From an uncultured Prevotellaceae bacterium (GTDB lineage Bacteria; Bacteroidota; Bacteroidia; Bacteroidales; Bacteroidaceae): 30,634 bases of DNA. The notes below the pieces were generated by a model, which was given only the letters and a program-made list of their open reading frames with translations, was not told the origin of the DNA and made no database searches. Both the position numbers and the translations under genes were made by a program. Every line of letters begins with the position of its first letter. Position 1 is the stretch's first letter. Positions 23,188 to 30,570 of the stretch are shown here, in pieces. Location of the stretch: positions 1 to 30,634 of the forward strand of contig CAMKTM010000002.1 of the NCBI GenBank assembly GCA_946415695.1. Reading direction: 5' to 3'.

Positions 23188-23241
23188 ACGGCACCCTCAG
23201 AACACCAAAAACACTCAGAACATTCAGATAACACCACAATA

Positions 23242-24234
23242 ATGGAACCAATAGCAGAAGCCATACCCGTCGAGGTGTTGAAGTCAGAACTGACACCAGA
23301 CAAGAAGTTGCGCATGACAAACAAGAGCGGCAACGAAGTGTATGTCGTCACATGGCAGGACTCGCCCCACGTGGTACGCGAGATAGGACGCTTGCGCGAG
23401 ATAGCCTTCCGCGCAGCAGGAGGAGGCACAGGCAAAAGCTTCGACCTCGACGAGTTCGACACTTGCGAGAACTGCTACAAGCAAATCCTCGTCTGGGACC
23501 CCGAGACAGAAGAAATCGTAGGCGGCTATCGCTACATCCTCGGCAAGGACTGGAAGATAGCACCCGACGGACAGCCTGTTCTCGCCACAAGCCACATGTT
23601 CCGCTTCTCCGAGCGCTTCATGAAAGACTATGCGCCCTGGACCATCGAACTGGGTCGCAGCTTCGTCACCCTCGAGTACCAAAGCACACTGCGCGGCCGC
23701 AAGGGAATCTTCGCCCTCGACAACCTTTGGGACGGCCTCGGGGCAATCGTCGTCATAGAACCAACAGTCAGATACCTCTTCGGCAAGTTCACGATGTATC
23801 CCAGCTACGACCGCATGGCCCGAGACATGATACTCTACTTCCTGAACAAGCACTTCCCCGACCCCGACAACCTCATCTATCCCATGCAGCCCCTCAAGCT
23901 CTGGCACGACCCGGAGGTGTTCAAGAAACTCTTCACCGAAGATGATTTCAAGGCAGACTACCGCATCCTCAACCACGAGGTGCGTGCCTTGGGCTACAAC
24001 ATCCCGCCCCTGGTCAATGCCTACATGGGGCTCAGTCCCACCATGAAGCTCTTCGGCACTGCCATCAACGACGGCTTCGGCGAGGTGGAGGAAACAGGCA
24101 TCCTCATCGCCGTGGACGAGATTCTTCAGGAAAAGCGCATGCGCCACATCGACTCCTTTGCAGCAGAGCATCCGGAACTGGTGAAGATTACCAGCGGAGC
24201 CAACCGCATCTTCTACAAGCCGACGGAGAAATGA
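23242..24234 (+). CDS. glsB: N-acyltransferase (GNAT fold, OlsB/GlsB-like)
   Basis: The 330-aa protein resembles the hemolysin/OlsB-type N-acyltransferases. It carries REIGRLREIAFRAAGGGTG (about residues 45-63), YKQILVWDPETEEIVGGYR (~77-95), ELGRSFVTLEYQ (~136-147) and a C-terminal extension beyond the core fold. It probably transfers a 3-hydroxyacyl group from ACP to the amino group of glycine (or another amino acid), the committed step of glycine-lipid synthesis. This is inferred from homology and pairing with the GlsA-like gene upstream. Start ATG 23242 (MEPIAEAIPVEVL) follows an A-rich leader. Confidence 0.87.
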   Translation: MEPIAEAIPVEVLKSELTPDKKLRMTNKSGNEVYVVTWQDSPHVVREIGRLREIAFRAAGGGTGKSFDLDEFDTCENCYKQILVWDPETEEIVGGYRYILGKDWKIAPDGQPVLATSHMFRFSERFMKDYAPWTIELGRSFVTLEYQSTLRGRKGIFALDNLWDGLGAIVVIEPTVRYLFGKFTMYPSYDRMARDMILYFLNKHFPDPDNLIYPMQPLKLWHDPEVFKKLFTEDDFKADYRILNHEVRALGYNIPPLVNAYMGLSPTMKLFGTAINDGFGEVEETGILIAVDEILQEKRMRHIDSFAAEHPELVKITSGANRIFYKPTEK

Positions 24235-24301
24235 AGAGCGAAGGACGGAGCGTGAAGACTTTGCCACCGCACCTAATCTTCGATAAAACGGCAAATGGTA
24301 A

Positions 24302-25681
24302 ATGGAAAACATGGCAGATGAGATGATGAGATGGGAACAATTGCTCTCCAGCAAGCGCCTCGGGCAAGAAGAGAAGCAACAGGGGGGCGACGACCGCACT
24401 GAGTTTCAGCGCGACTACGACCGTCTTATCTTCTCCGCTCCCTTCCGCCGCCTCCAGAACAAGACGCAGGTGTTCCCGCTGCCGGGCAGCATCTTTGTGC
24501 ACAACAGGCTGACGCATAGCCTCGAGGTGAGCAGTGTGGGACGTAGCCTGGGCAACGACGTGAGCCGCCTCATCCTGAAGTATCACCCCGAACTCTACAG
24601 CACGCACTTCACCGAGCTGGGAAGCATTGTCAGTGCTGCCTGCCTTGCTCACGACCTGGGCAACCCGCCTTTCGGCCATAGCGGCGAGAAGGCTATCGGC
24701 ACTTACTTCAGCGAGGGCGACGGATTGTTCCTGAAGGATTATGTTTGTCCCGAGACGGGCGACGGCATCTCGCCGCAGCAGTGGAATGACATCATACACT
24801 TCGAGGGCAATGCCAATGCGTTCCGCCTCCTCACGCACCATTTCAAGGGGCGTCGCAAGGGCGGTTTCGGCATGACGTACAGCACGCTGGCAAGCATCGT
24901 GAAGTACCCCTTCTCGTCCGACCTGGCAGGCGACAAGCGCAAGTTCGGCTTTTTCCGCAGCGAGGTGATGGACTATGAGCACATCGCCCGCGAACTCGGC
25001 ATCCTCCGCCTTCCTGCGCCCGACGGCTCCGTGCTCTACGCCCGTCATCCGCTCGTCTATCTCGTCGAGGCGGCAGACGACATTTGCTATCAGATAATGG
25101 ACATCGAGGATGCCCACAAGTTGAAGCTCCTGACCACCGAGGAGACGCGGCATCTGTTCTTCGCCTACTTCAGCAAGGCCGAGCAGCGGCACATCGAGGA
25201 GCGCATGGCGCAGCTCGTGGACGACGTCAACGAACAGATTGTCTATCTGCGTTCCTGCGTCATCAATTGCCTCGAGCAGCAATGCGTCCGCGTCTTCGTA
25301 GAGAACGAGCAGGCCATCTTGAGCGGGACCTTCGAGGGCTCGCTCATCCATCACATGGAGGAGCTGCCGCGCAAAGCCTACGAACAGTGCGAGCGCACCG
25401 CCTACAGGAAGATTTATCATTGCAAGGACGTCGTGGACATCGAGATAGCGGGCTACAAGGTCATTACGACGCTGACCGACCTCATGGTGCAGGCTGCCAC
25501 GCATTCCGACCGCGCCTTCTCGCAGTTGCTCATCAACCGCGTCAGCACACAGTACGACATCCTTGCGCCCACGTTGTACGAAAGGGTGATGGCCGTGCTC
25601 GATTACATCTCGGGCATGACCGATGTCTTTGCGCTCGACCTCTACAGAAAGATAAACGGGATGAGCCTGCCGGCAGTTTAG
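24302..25681 (+). CDS. dgt: deoxyguanosinetriphosphate triphosphohydrolase
   Basis: The 459-aa HD-domain enzyme hydrolyses dGTP (possibly other dNTPs) to the nucleoside and triphosphate. Motifs are FSAPFRRLQNKTQVFP (about residues 44-59), NRLTHSLEVSSVGRSLG (~68-84), the HD pair in AACLAHDLGNPPFGHSG (~111-127) and VEAADDICYQIMDIED (~256-271). Its ATG is supplied by a TGGTAAATGG repeat; MADEMMRW at 24311 is an alternative start. It is followed by dut, so the pair may shape dNTP pools together (inference). Confidence 0.95.
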   Translation: MENMADEMMRWEQLLSSKRLGQEEKQQGGDDRTEFQRDYDRLIFSAPFRRLQNKTQVFPLPGSIFVHNRLTHSLEVSSVGRSLGNDVSRLILKYHPELYSTHFTELGSIVSAACLAHDLGNPPFGHSGEKAIGTYFSEGDGLFLKDYVCPETGDGISPQQWNDIIHFEGNANAFRLLTHHFKGRRKGGFGMTYSTLASIVKYPFSSDLAGDKRKFGFFRSEVMDYEHIARELGILRLPAPDGSVLYARHPLVYLVEAADDICYQIMDIEDAHKLKLLTTEETRHLFFAYFSKAEQRHIEERMAQLVDDVNEQIVYLRSCVINCLEQQCVRVFVENEQAILSGTFEGSLIHHMEELPRKAYEQCERTAYRKIYHCKDVVDIEIAGYKVITTLTDLMVQAATHSDRAFSQLLINRVSTQYDILAPTLYERVMAVLDYISGMTDVFALDLYRKINGMSLPAV

Positions 25682-25711
25682 TTCAGAGTTTAGTGTTTAG
25701 AGTTTAGTGTT
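25681..25711. repeat. GTTTAGAGTTTAGTG repeat between dgt and dut
   Basis: The stretch repeats GTTTAGA and GTTTAGT units, the same family as 14324-14358, and lies within the short gap before the dut ATG. Confidence 0.7.
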
Positions 25712-25714
25712 ATT

Positions 25715-26149
25715 ATGAAAGTTCAAATTATCAACCGCAGCCATCATCCGCTGCCACAATATGCGACGGAACTGTCCGCAGGACTTGACCTTCGCGCCAA
25801 CATCGAGTCGCCGATAGAACTGCGCCCCATGGAGCGGCGTCTCATCCCCACTGGCCTCTTCATGGCTTTGCCGCCCGGCTACGAGGCGCAGGTGCGGCCT
25901 CGCAGCGGACTTGCCATCAAGCATGGCATCACCGTGCTGAACGCGCCCGGCACCATCGATGCCGACTATCGTGGCGAAGTCTGCGTCATACTGGTCAACC
26001 TCTCCGACGAGACGTTTGTCATTGCCGATGGCGAACGCATCGCTCAGATGGTCATTGCACGCCATGAACAGGCAGAGTGGGAAACCGTGGAAACGCTCCC
26101 CGAGACGGAGCGAGGGGCGGGAGGATTCGGACATAGCGGCACAAAGTAA
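25715..26149 (+). CDS. dut: dUTP diphosphatase
   Basis: The 144-aa trimeric dUTPase converts dUTP to dUMP, keeping uracil out of DNA and supplying thymidylate synthesis. All five motifs are seen: AGLDLRANI (about residues 24-32), PRSGLAIKHG (~69-78), NAPGTIDADYRGEV (~84-97), GERIAQMVI (~108-116) and C-terminal RGAGGFGHSG (~132-141). Length is standard. The downstream ORF begins two bases after the stop. Confidence 0.97.
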   Translation: MKVQIINRSHHPLPQYATELSAGLDLRANIESPIELRPMERRLIPTGLFMALPPGYEAQVRPRSGLAIKHGITVLNAPGTIDADYRGEVCVILVNLSDETFVIADGERIAQMVIARHEQAEWETVETLPETERGAGGFGHSGTK

Positions 26150-26151
26150 AG

Positions 26152-28059
26152 ATGACCATTCGCCGACATACCATGAATACTGCGTTTGACGTGCACGGAT
26201 CAGCGCTTTCCGGAGGAGCAGCCGCGGAAATGTTAAAAACGAGGCACGCTCTTACCTCCAACGAGGCACGCTCTTATTTGGAACGAGGCACGCTCTTATT
26301 TGGAACGAGGCCCGCCTTTATTTGGAACGAGGCCCGCCAAGCCTTTCGGAGCCTCACCCTTCTGCTTGCCTTCGTGCTCGGTGCGCTCGGTGCCAGTGCG
26401 CAGTCCAACTTCGACTACTTCTATCTGGAGGCCGAGAAATGCCGCCTCGCGGAGAAATACTCGTCCGCCATGGACCTTTATCGCCATTGCCTCGACATCA
26501 ATCCCGAAGCGCCCGAAGCGCTCTACAACATCGGGCTCCTGCATCTCTACCTGCGCTCCGACAGCATCGGCACAGCCTACATCAGGCAGGCTTGCGAACG
26601 CGACGACCATAACCCCTATTACCTGGAGACGCTGGCCGCGCTCTATCTGAACAAACGCGACGCCGAGGCTGCCATTCCCGTCCTCGAGAAGATGGCGTCC
26701 CTGCAGTCGCGCCGCAGCGACATACTCACGCAGCTCGTGCAGCTCTACAGCACCGTGGGCAATACGGACAAAGCCATCGGAGCCCTCAATCGTATCGAGC
26801 TGCTCGAAGGACCAAGCCCCGAAGTGATAGTCGAGAAGTTCAGGCTGTACCGCGATAAGCAGCAGCTCGATTCCGCTTTCATGCAGTTGCAGGCACTTTG
26901 CGACGAGTCGCCTCACGACATGAACCTGCGCGTCGTGGTCGGTAGCCAGTACATGCAGGCCGGCGACACCCTCAAGGCACTCGAAATCTACGACGAAGTA
27001 CGTCGGCAAGAGCCCGCCAACACCAACCTTCAGCTTGCCACCCTCGACTACCTCCGCGACAGCGGTCAGGACGAAAGGTACAACACAATGCGCGACTCCC
27101 TCCTCTTCCTTCCCGACTCGCCAACACAATTGCGAGCACTGATGCTCAAGTCGTATATAGCCGACGTGCAGCGCGACTCGACGTTCACCCCAAAACTCGT
27201 AGCCGCCTTCGACAGCCTCCTGGCCCGCCCTCAGCAGGACACCGATGTGCTCATCCTGAAGGCCGCCTATCAGGTCTATAGCAAACAGCCAAAAGAGGCG
27301 CTTTGCCAAACAATGCGGCAAGTGCTCGACGTCGATCCGGGCAACGAGACGGCACTCCGAGAACTGCTACAGTACTATGCGGAGAAGGACGACGGAAAGG
27401 GCGTGGAGGACATCAGTCGCCGCGGACTCAACTATCATCCCGAGGAAATAGCCTACGCCTATTACTTAGGAATGGCACTGGCAGAACAGAATAAGCTGCC
27501 CGACGCCGCCGAAGTCCTGCTGCAAGGACTGCGCGTACGGACAGAGGACGTTCACCCATATCTCGTGTCGAACGTCTTCGGCGTGCTGGGCGACATCTAC
27601 TACAAGCAGCAGAAGGAGCAGGAAGCCTTCGCTGCCTACGACTCGGCACTCGTCTATAAGGACGACAACATCATGTGCCTCAACAACTATGCCTACTACC
27701 TCAGCCTCAAAGGCGAACAGCTCGACCGCGCCGAAGAAATGAGCTATCGCACCATACGCAAAGAGCCGGACAACCTCATCTACCTCGACACGTACGCCTG
27801 GATCCTCTTCATGAAAGGCGACTACGCCCATGCCCGTACCTATATGGACAAGGTGGTCAATCCCGAAAGAACAGACGAAGAACTGCTTGCCGACGACCAA
27901 CTCACGGGCAATGTCATAGAACATGCAGGCGACATCTATGCCAACATCGGCGAACAGGAAACGGCGTTGAGGCTCTGGAAACTGGCCTATCAGAAAGGCG
28001 ACGAGTCCTATACGCCGCTCTTGCGAAAGAAAATTAAACGAAAGAAATACATAAAGTAA
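26152..28059 (+). CDS. exported tetratricopeptide-repeat protein with a repeat-derived N-terminus
   Basis: The ORF encodes up to 635 aa. A hydrophobic signal segment (LTLLLAFVLGALGASAQS, about residues 68-85) is followed by TPR helices through to the end, for example KYSSAMDLYRHCLDINPEAP and LIYLDTYAWILFMKGDYAHA. Such proteins act as scaffolds in the periplasm or at the outer membrane. The dut-TPR-DUF4292-EnvC order is one I associate with Bacteroidetes. The start is uncertain: ATGs at 26152, 26173 and 26230 and TTG 26278 are all in frame. About 40 residues between 26230 and the signal segment are encoded by the 22-bp array E, which has no stop in any forward frame. The true native start seems to have been displaced by the array. 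The stop and next start form TAAATG. Confidence 0.85.
   Translation: MTIRRHTMNTAFDVHGSALSGGAAAEMLKTRHALTSNEARSYLERGTLLFGTRPAFIWNEARQAFRSLTLLLAFVLGALGASAQSNFDYFYLEAEKCRLAEKYSSAMDLYRHCLDINPEAPEALYNIGLLHLYLRSDSIGTAYIRQACERDDHNPYYLETLAALYLNKRDAEAAIPVLEKMASLQSRRSDILTQLVQLYSTVGNTDKAIGALNRIELLEGPSPEVIVEKFRLYRDKQQLDSAFMQLQALCDESPHDMNLRVVVGSQYMQAGDTLKALEIYDEVRRQEPANTNLQLATLDYLRDSGQDERYNTMRDSLLFLPDSPTQLRALMLKSYIADVQRDSTFTPKLVAAFDSLLARPQQDTDVLILKAAYQVYSKQPKEALCQTMRQVLDVDPGNETALRELLQYYAEKDDGKGVEDISRRGLNYHPEEIAYAYYLGMALAEQNKLPDAAEVLLQGLRVRTEDVHPYLVSNVFGVLGDIYYKQQKEQEAFAAYDSALVYKDDNIMCLNNYAYYLSLKGEQLDRAEEMSYRTIRKEPDNLIYLDTYAWILFMKGDYAHARTYMDKVVNPERTDEELLADDQLTGNVIEHAGDIYANIGEQETALRLWKLAYQKGDESYTPLLRKKIKRKKYIK
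26238..26341. repeat. 22-bp tandem array E, overlapping the 5' end of the TPR gene
   Basis: Four 22-bp units start at 26238, 26260, 26282 and 26304, with a partial fifth. The first three carry AACGAGGCACGCTCTTA; the fourth and fifth carry AACGAGGCCCGCC. The array ends about 11 bp before the codons of the signal-peptide hydrophobic core. Confidence 0.9.
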
Positions 28060-28908
28060 ATGAAGCATTACCTAAAACATCTGCCGGCACTGCTGCTCTG
28101 TGCCGTACTCCTTGCCTCATGCGGCACCAAGAAACAAGCCGTGGCCTCTGGCGGCGCTGGCAAAGCCGAACTCGCCGCCTTGGAGCACATCGTACAGACC
28201 GTCAATGCCAACCGGCCGGACGAGACATTTGCCACAGCAAAGTTGAACCTCTCCTTCTCTTCAGCCGACAAGGATGCCTCTATCGGAGGAACATTACGCA
28301 TGAAGCGGAACGACGTCGTACAGCTCTCGCTCGTCACCTTCGGCATTCTCGAAGTGGCTCGCATCGAAATGACGCCCGACTACTTCATGGGCATCGACAA
28401 GATAAACAAACAGTTCATCAGGGCCACATACCAGGATGTGTCTTTCTTCAAGAAGGCCGGCATTGACTTCTATACGCTCCAGGCGCTTTTCTGGGACGAG
28501 CTGTTCCTCTTTGGCGGTTCCGGCACGACGCCTTCCGACAAGCAATTCAAGAAGTCGATGGAAGGGGAAAAGGCCATTCTGACGAACGACGAAAGCCAGC
28601 ACGCCGTCCTGACCTTCCTGGTCAACACGCTCACGGGGCTCATCCAGCAGACCACCGTCGCACCCCATTCGCAGGACGCCTCGCCTTATCTTACTTGGGA
28701 ATACGCGGAGTTCGGAAACCTCGGGCAGAAGCGTTTCCCCACCAGGCACGCCCTCACCATCTCGGGCAGCGGTACCCCCATCAAGGCTTCGCTCTCACTC
28801 TCTAACCTCAAGAACGATTCCAATTGGGAGACACGCACCGAAACACCGAAGGGCCACTACAAGGAAGTGACGATAGAGCAACTGATGTCGCGCCTCACGA
28901 AGCTTTAG
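28060..28908 (+). CDS. DUF4292 lipoprotein
   Basis: The 282-aa protein has a lipoprotein signal peptide ending in LLASC (lipidated Cys near residue 21). The mature part resembles the DUF4292 family: TLRMKRNDVVQLSLVTFGILEVAR (about residues 88-111), YFMGIDKINKQFI and a beta-rich body with a LolA/LolB-like appearance. It is probably anchored in the outer or inner membrane facing the periplasm; its role is not established. It starts directly at the TPR stop (TAAATG), which implies translational coupling, and lies upstream of the EnvC-like gene, so an envelope-related role is likely. Confidence 0.88.
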   Translation: MKHYLKHLPALLLCAVLLASCGTKKQAVASGGAGKAELAALEHIVQTVNANRPDETFATAKLNLSFSSADKDASIGGTLRMKRNDVVQLSLVTFGILEVARIEMTPDYFMGIDKINKQFIRATYQDVSFFKKAGIDFYTLQALFWDELFLFGGSGTTPSDKQFKKSMEGEKAILTNDESQHAVLTFLVNTLTGLIQQTTVAPHSQDASPYLTWEYAEFGNLGQKRFPTRHALTISGSGTPIKASLSLSNLKNDSNWETRTETPKGHYKEVTIEQLMSRLTKL

Positions 28909-28952
28909 ACGGGCGAAACCTCCCTCTGCTCTTCCTCAAAAAAGACGACGCC

Positions 28953-30344
28953 ATGAAAAAGATTCTTGTCCTGCTTCTCTTGCTGAATGCCAGCCTTGTC
29001 GAGCTGACACTTCAACGTGCTATGCCCGATGCCCACCACTCGATGGCATTCGCGCAGAACAGCAAGAAGGTGAAGGACTTGAAGAAGCAGCAGTCAAAGC
29101 TCAAGTCGGAACTGGAGAACTCCAAGACTCAGCTCGACCAAACCCGCAAGCAGGTGAAGACGGGGCAGCAGAATGTTGACTTCCTCGGCTTGCAAATGAA
29201 CAACCGCCTCTCGCACATTCATCAGCTCGAAAAGGAGCTCGACGACCTGGAGTCGCACATCATCAGCCTTCAGAAAGAAGTCACTCGGCTCGACGGCGAG
29301 GTGCGAGTGCGCCGCCAGCGCCTCAAGGCTGCCGTACGCAACGCCAGAACTCTGCGCGAGAACCACGATCCCCTCGTCTTCGTCCTTTCGGCCAAGACCT
29401 TCGGACAAATGTACCGGAGGGCTCGCTACGCCCGTGAGTACGTGGTCTATCAGCACAACCTCGGCGAACAGCTGCTCCAGAAGCAAGCCGAGCTGCTCGA
29501 GGCCCAGAACCTCTTGCTCGAGACCAAGAGCCAGAAGAGCACCGTCTTGCACGAAGTGATGCTCCAGCGCAGAGACCTCAACGTGCAGCAGGTGCAGGAG
29601 CGGAAGAAGGTGGCCGGCCTGAAGAAGCAGGAGAGCGGACTGCAGGGCAAGGTGAAGGAACAGCAGAAGCAGCTCGCGGCCCTCGACAAGAAGATTGAGG
29701 AAGTCATTGCCTATGAGATAGAGCAGGCACGCAAGAAAGCCGAGGAAGAGGCGCGGAAGAAAGCTGCCGAAGAGGCGGCACGCAAGAAGAAGGAGGCAGA
29801 AAGGAAGAAAGGTGTGTCGTCGGGCAGCAGTTCCAAGCAGAAGCAAGGGAAGGCTTCTGGCCACACTCCCTCGGGGGAGACGGAGGGGGGGCGTAAGTCC
29901 GGCACATGGCTCACCGCCGAGGACCGCCAAATCAACGGCACGTTCGAGCAGAACAAAGGACGTCTGCCGGTGCCCATCACCGGGCAATACATGTTGGGCA
30001 GCCGCTTCGGACTTTACAACGTGCCGGGCATGAAGAATGTGCAGCTCGACAATAAAGGCACGAACTACATCGGTCGGCCCGGAGCCCGTGCCCGTGCCAT
30101 CTTCGACGGCGTAGTCACCAGCGTGTTCGAGTACGCCGGTTCGCGCAACGTCCTTGTACGCCACGGCAGTTACATCTCCGTTTATTGCAACCTCTCCAGC
30201 ACCATTGTCACCAAGGGGCAAAAGGTCAAGACGCGCGACCTGCTCGGCACCGTGGCCGACGACGGCAGCGGCAACTGCACGCTCCACTTCCAGCTCCGCA
30301 AGGAAACCGTCAAGCTCAACCCGGAAGCCTGGATAGGGAGGTAG
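28953..30344 (+). CDS. EnvC-like murein hydrolase activator (coiled coil plus degenerate LytM domain)
   Basis: From ATG 28953 the product has 463 aa: a signal peptide (about 1-35, ending AFAQ), a long coiled coil (about 36-235), a Lys/Glu/Ala-rich stretch, a low-complexity linker and a C-terminal LytM/M23 domain (about 330-463). The zinc ligands of active M23 peptidases are not evident: the HxxxD position reads NYIGRPGARA and the HxH motif is reduced to LHFQL. This is the pattern of EnvC/NlpD-type activators, which switch on amidases at division rather than cutting peptidoglycan themselves. The frame is open upstream to 28824, but that part overlaps the DUF4292 gene. MKKILVLLLLL at 28953 is the natural start. 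The linker includes a repeat-like DNA segment at 29863-29893. Confidence 0.9.
   Translation: MKKILVLLLLLNASLVELTLQRAMPDAHHSMAFAQNSKKVKDLKKQQSKLKSELENSKTQLDQTRKQVKTGQQNVDFLGLQMNNRLSHIHQLEKELDDLESHIISLQKEVTRLDGEVRVRRQRLKAAVRNARTLRENHDPLVFVLSAKTFGQMYRRARYAREYVVYQHNLGEQLLQKQAELLEAQNLLLETKSQKSTVLHEVMLQRRDLNVQQVQERKKVAGLKKQESGLQGKVKEQQKQLAALDKKIEEVIAYEIEQARKKAEEEARKKAAEEAARKKKEAERKKGVSSGSSSKQKQGKASGHTPSGETEGGRKSGTWLTAEDRQINGTFEQNKGRLPVPITGQYMLGSRFGLYNVPGMKNVQLDNKGTNYIGRPGARARAIFDGVVTSVFEYAGSRNVLVRHGSYISVYCNLSSTIVTKGQKVKTRDLLGTVADDGSGNCTLHFQLRKETVKLNPEAWIGR
29863..29893 (+). repeat. terminator-like GC repeat inside the EnvC-like gene
   Basis: CTCCCTCGGGGGAG forms a small hairpin and is followed by ACGGAGGGGGGG. 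The reverse complement resembles the intergenic hairpin repeat near 22318-22347. It is translated in frame as TPSGETEGG within a flexible linker. Confidence 0.5.
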
Positions 30345-30377
30345 TTTTCCCCTTGCTCTCTGCCCATCCCTCAAAAC

Positions 30378-30420
30378 CCAAATCGGTCATTAGAACATGT
30401 CGTTCTAATGACCGATTTGG
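30378..30420. terminator. 19-bp perfect inverted repeat after the EnvC-like gene
   Basis: Bases 30378-30396 and 30402-30420 are perfectly complementary around the loop ATGTC (left arm begins CCAAATCGGTCATTAG). It lies 34 bp after the stop and before the IS end. No T tract follows directly, so it could be a terminator, a protein-binding palindrome or an insertion hot spot. Confidence 0.55.
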
Positions 30421-30450
30421 TTAAAGCCCGTTCTTTGCTTGTACATGTAA

Positions 30451-30489
30451 AAGAGGGTGTGTCAAAATAGGCACATCCTCTTTTTTTTA
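30451..30489 (+). terminator. hairpin with T run at the IS left end
   Basis: AAGAGGGTGTG (30451-30461) pairs with CACATCCTCTT (30472-30482) with one mismatch and is followed by further T residues. Structures of this kind at IS ends can block read-through transcription into the transposase. Confidence 0.55.
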
Positions 30490-30520
30490 TCGCAAAGCCC
30501 CGACTTTCTCAAGCCAGGGC

Positions 30521-30551
30521 TTTGTTATGTCGTAAAGTTTTTGTACCTTTA
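30521..30551 (+). promoter_or_regulatory. transposase promoter
   Basis: TTTG (30521-30524) and TACCTTTA (30544-30551) are spaced by 19 bp, close to the Bacteroidetes consensus except for the last base of the -7 box. It lies 19 bp before the transposase ATG. Confidence 0.5.
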
Positions 30552-30570
30552 CAACATCAAAATCAATGTT

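Noticed and set aside
24188..25504. 438-codon minus-strand frame opposite dgt
   Set aside because: Antisense to the HD-domain motifs of Dgt; composition matches a shadow frame.
28740..28760. Resemblance of the DUF4292 protein segment PTRHALT to the translation of the 22-bp repeat (TRHAL)
   Set aside because: At the DNA level only about CAGGCACGC is shared and there is no second unit, so a repeat insertion is not supported.
28824..28952. N-terminal extension of the EnvC-like frame
   Set aside because: It overlaps the DUF4292 3' end in another frame and would bury the signal peptide; ATG 28953 starts with a normal signal sequence.
29094..30374. 426-codon minus-strand frame opposite the EnvC-like gene, Leu-rich
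   Set aside because: The leucine richness is the complement of the Lys/Glu/Gln codons of the coiled coil, not a membrane protein.
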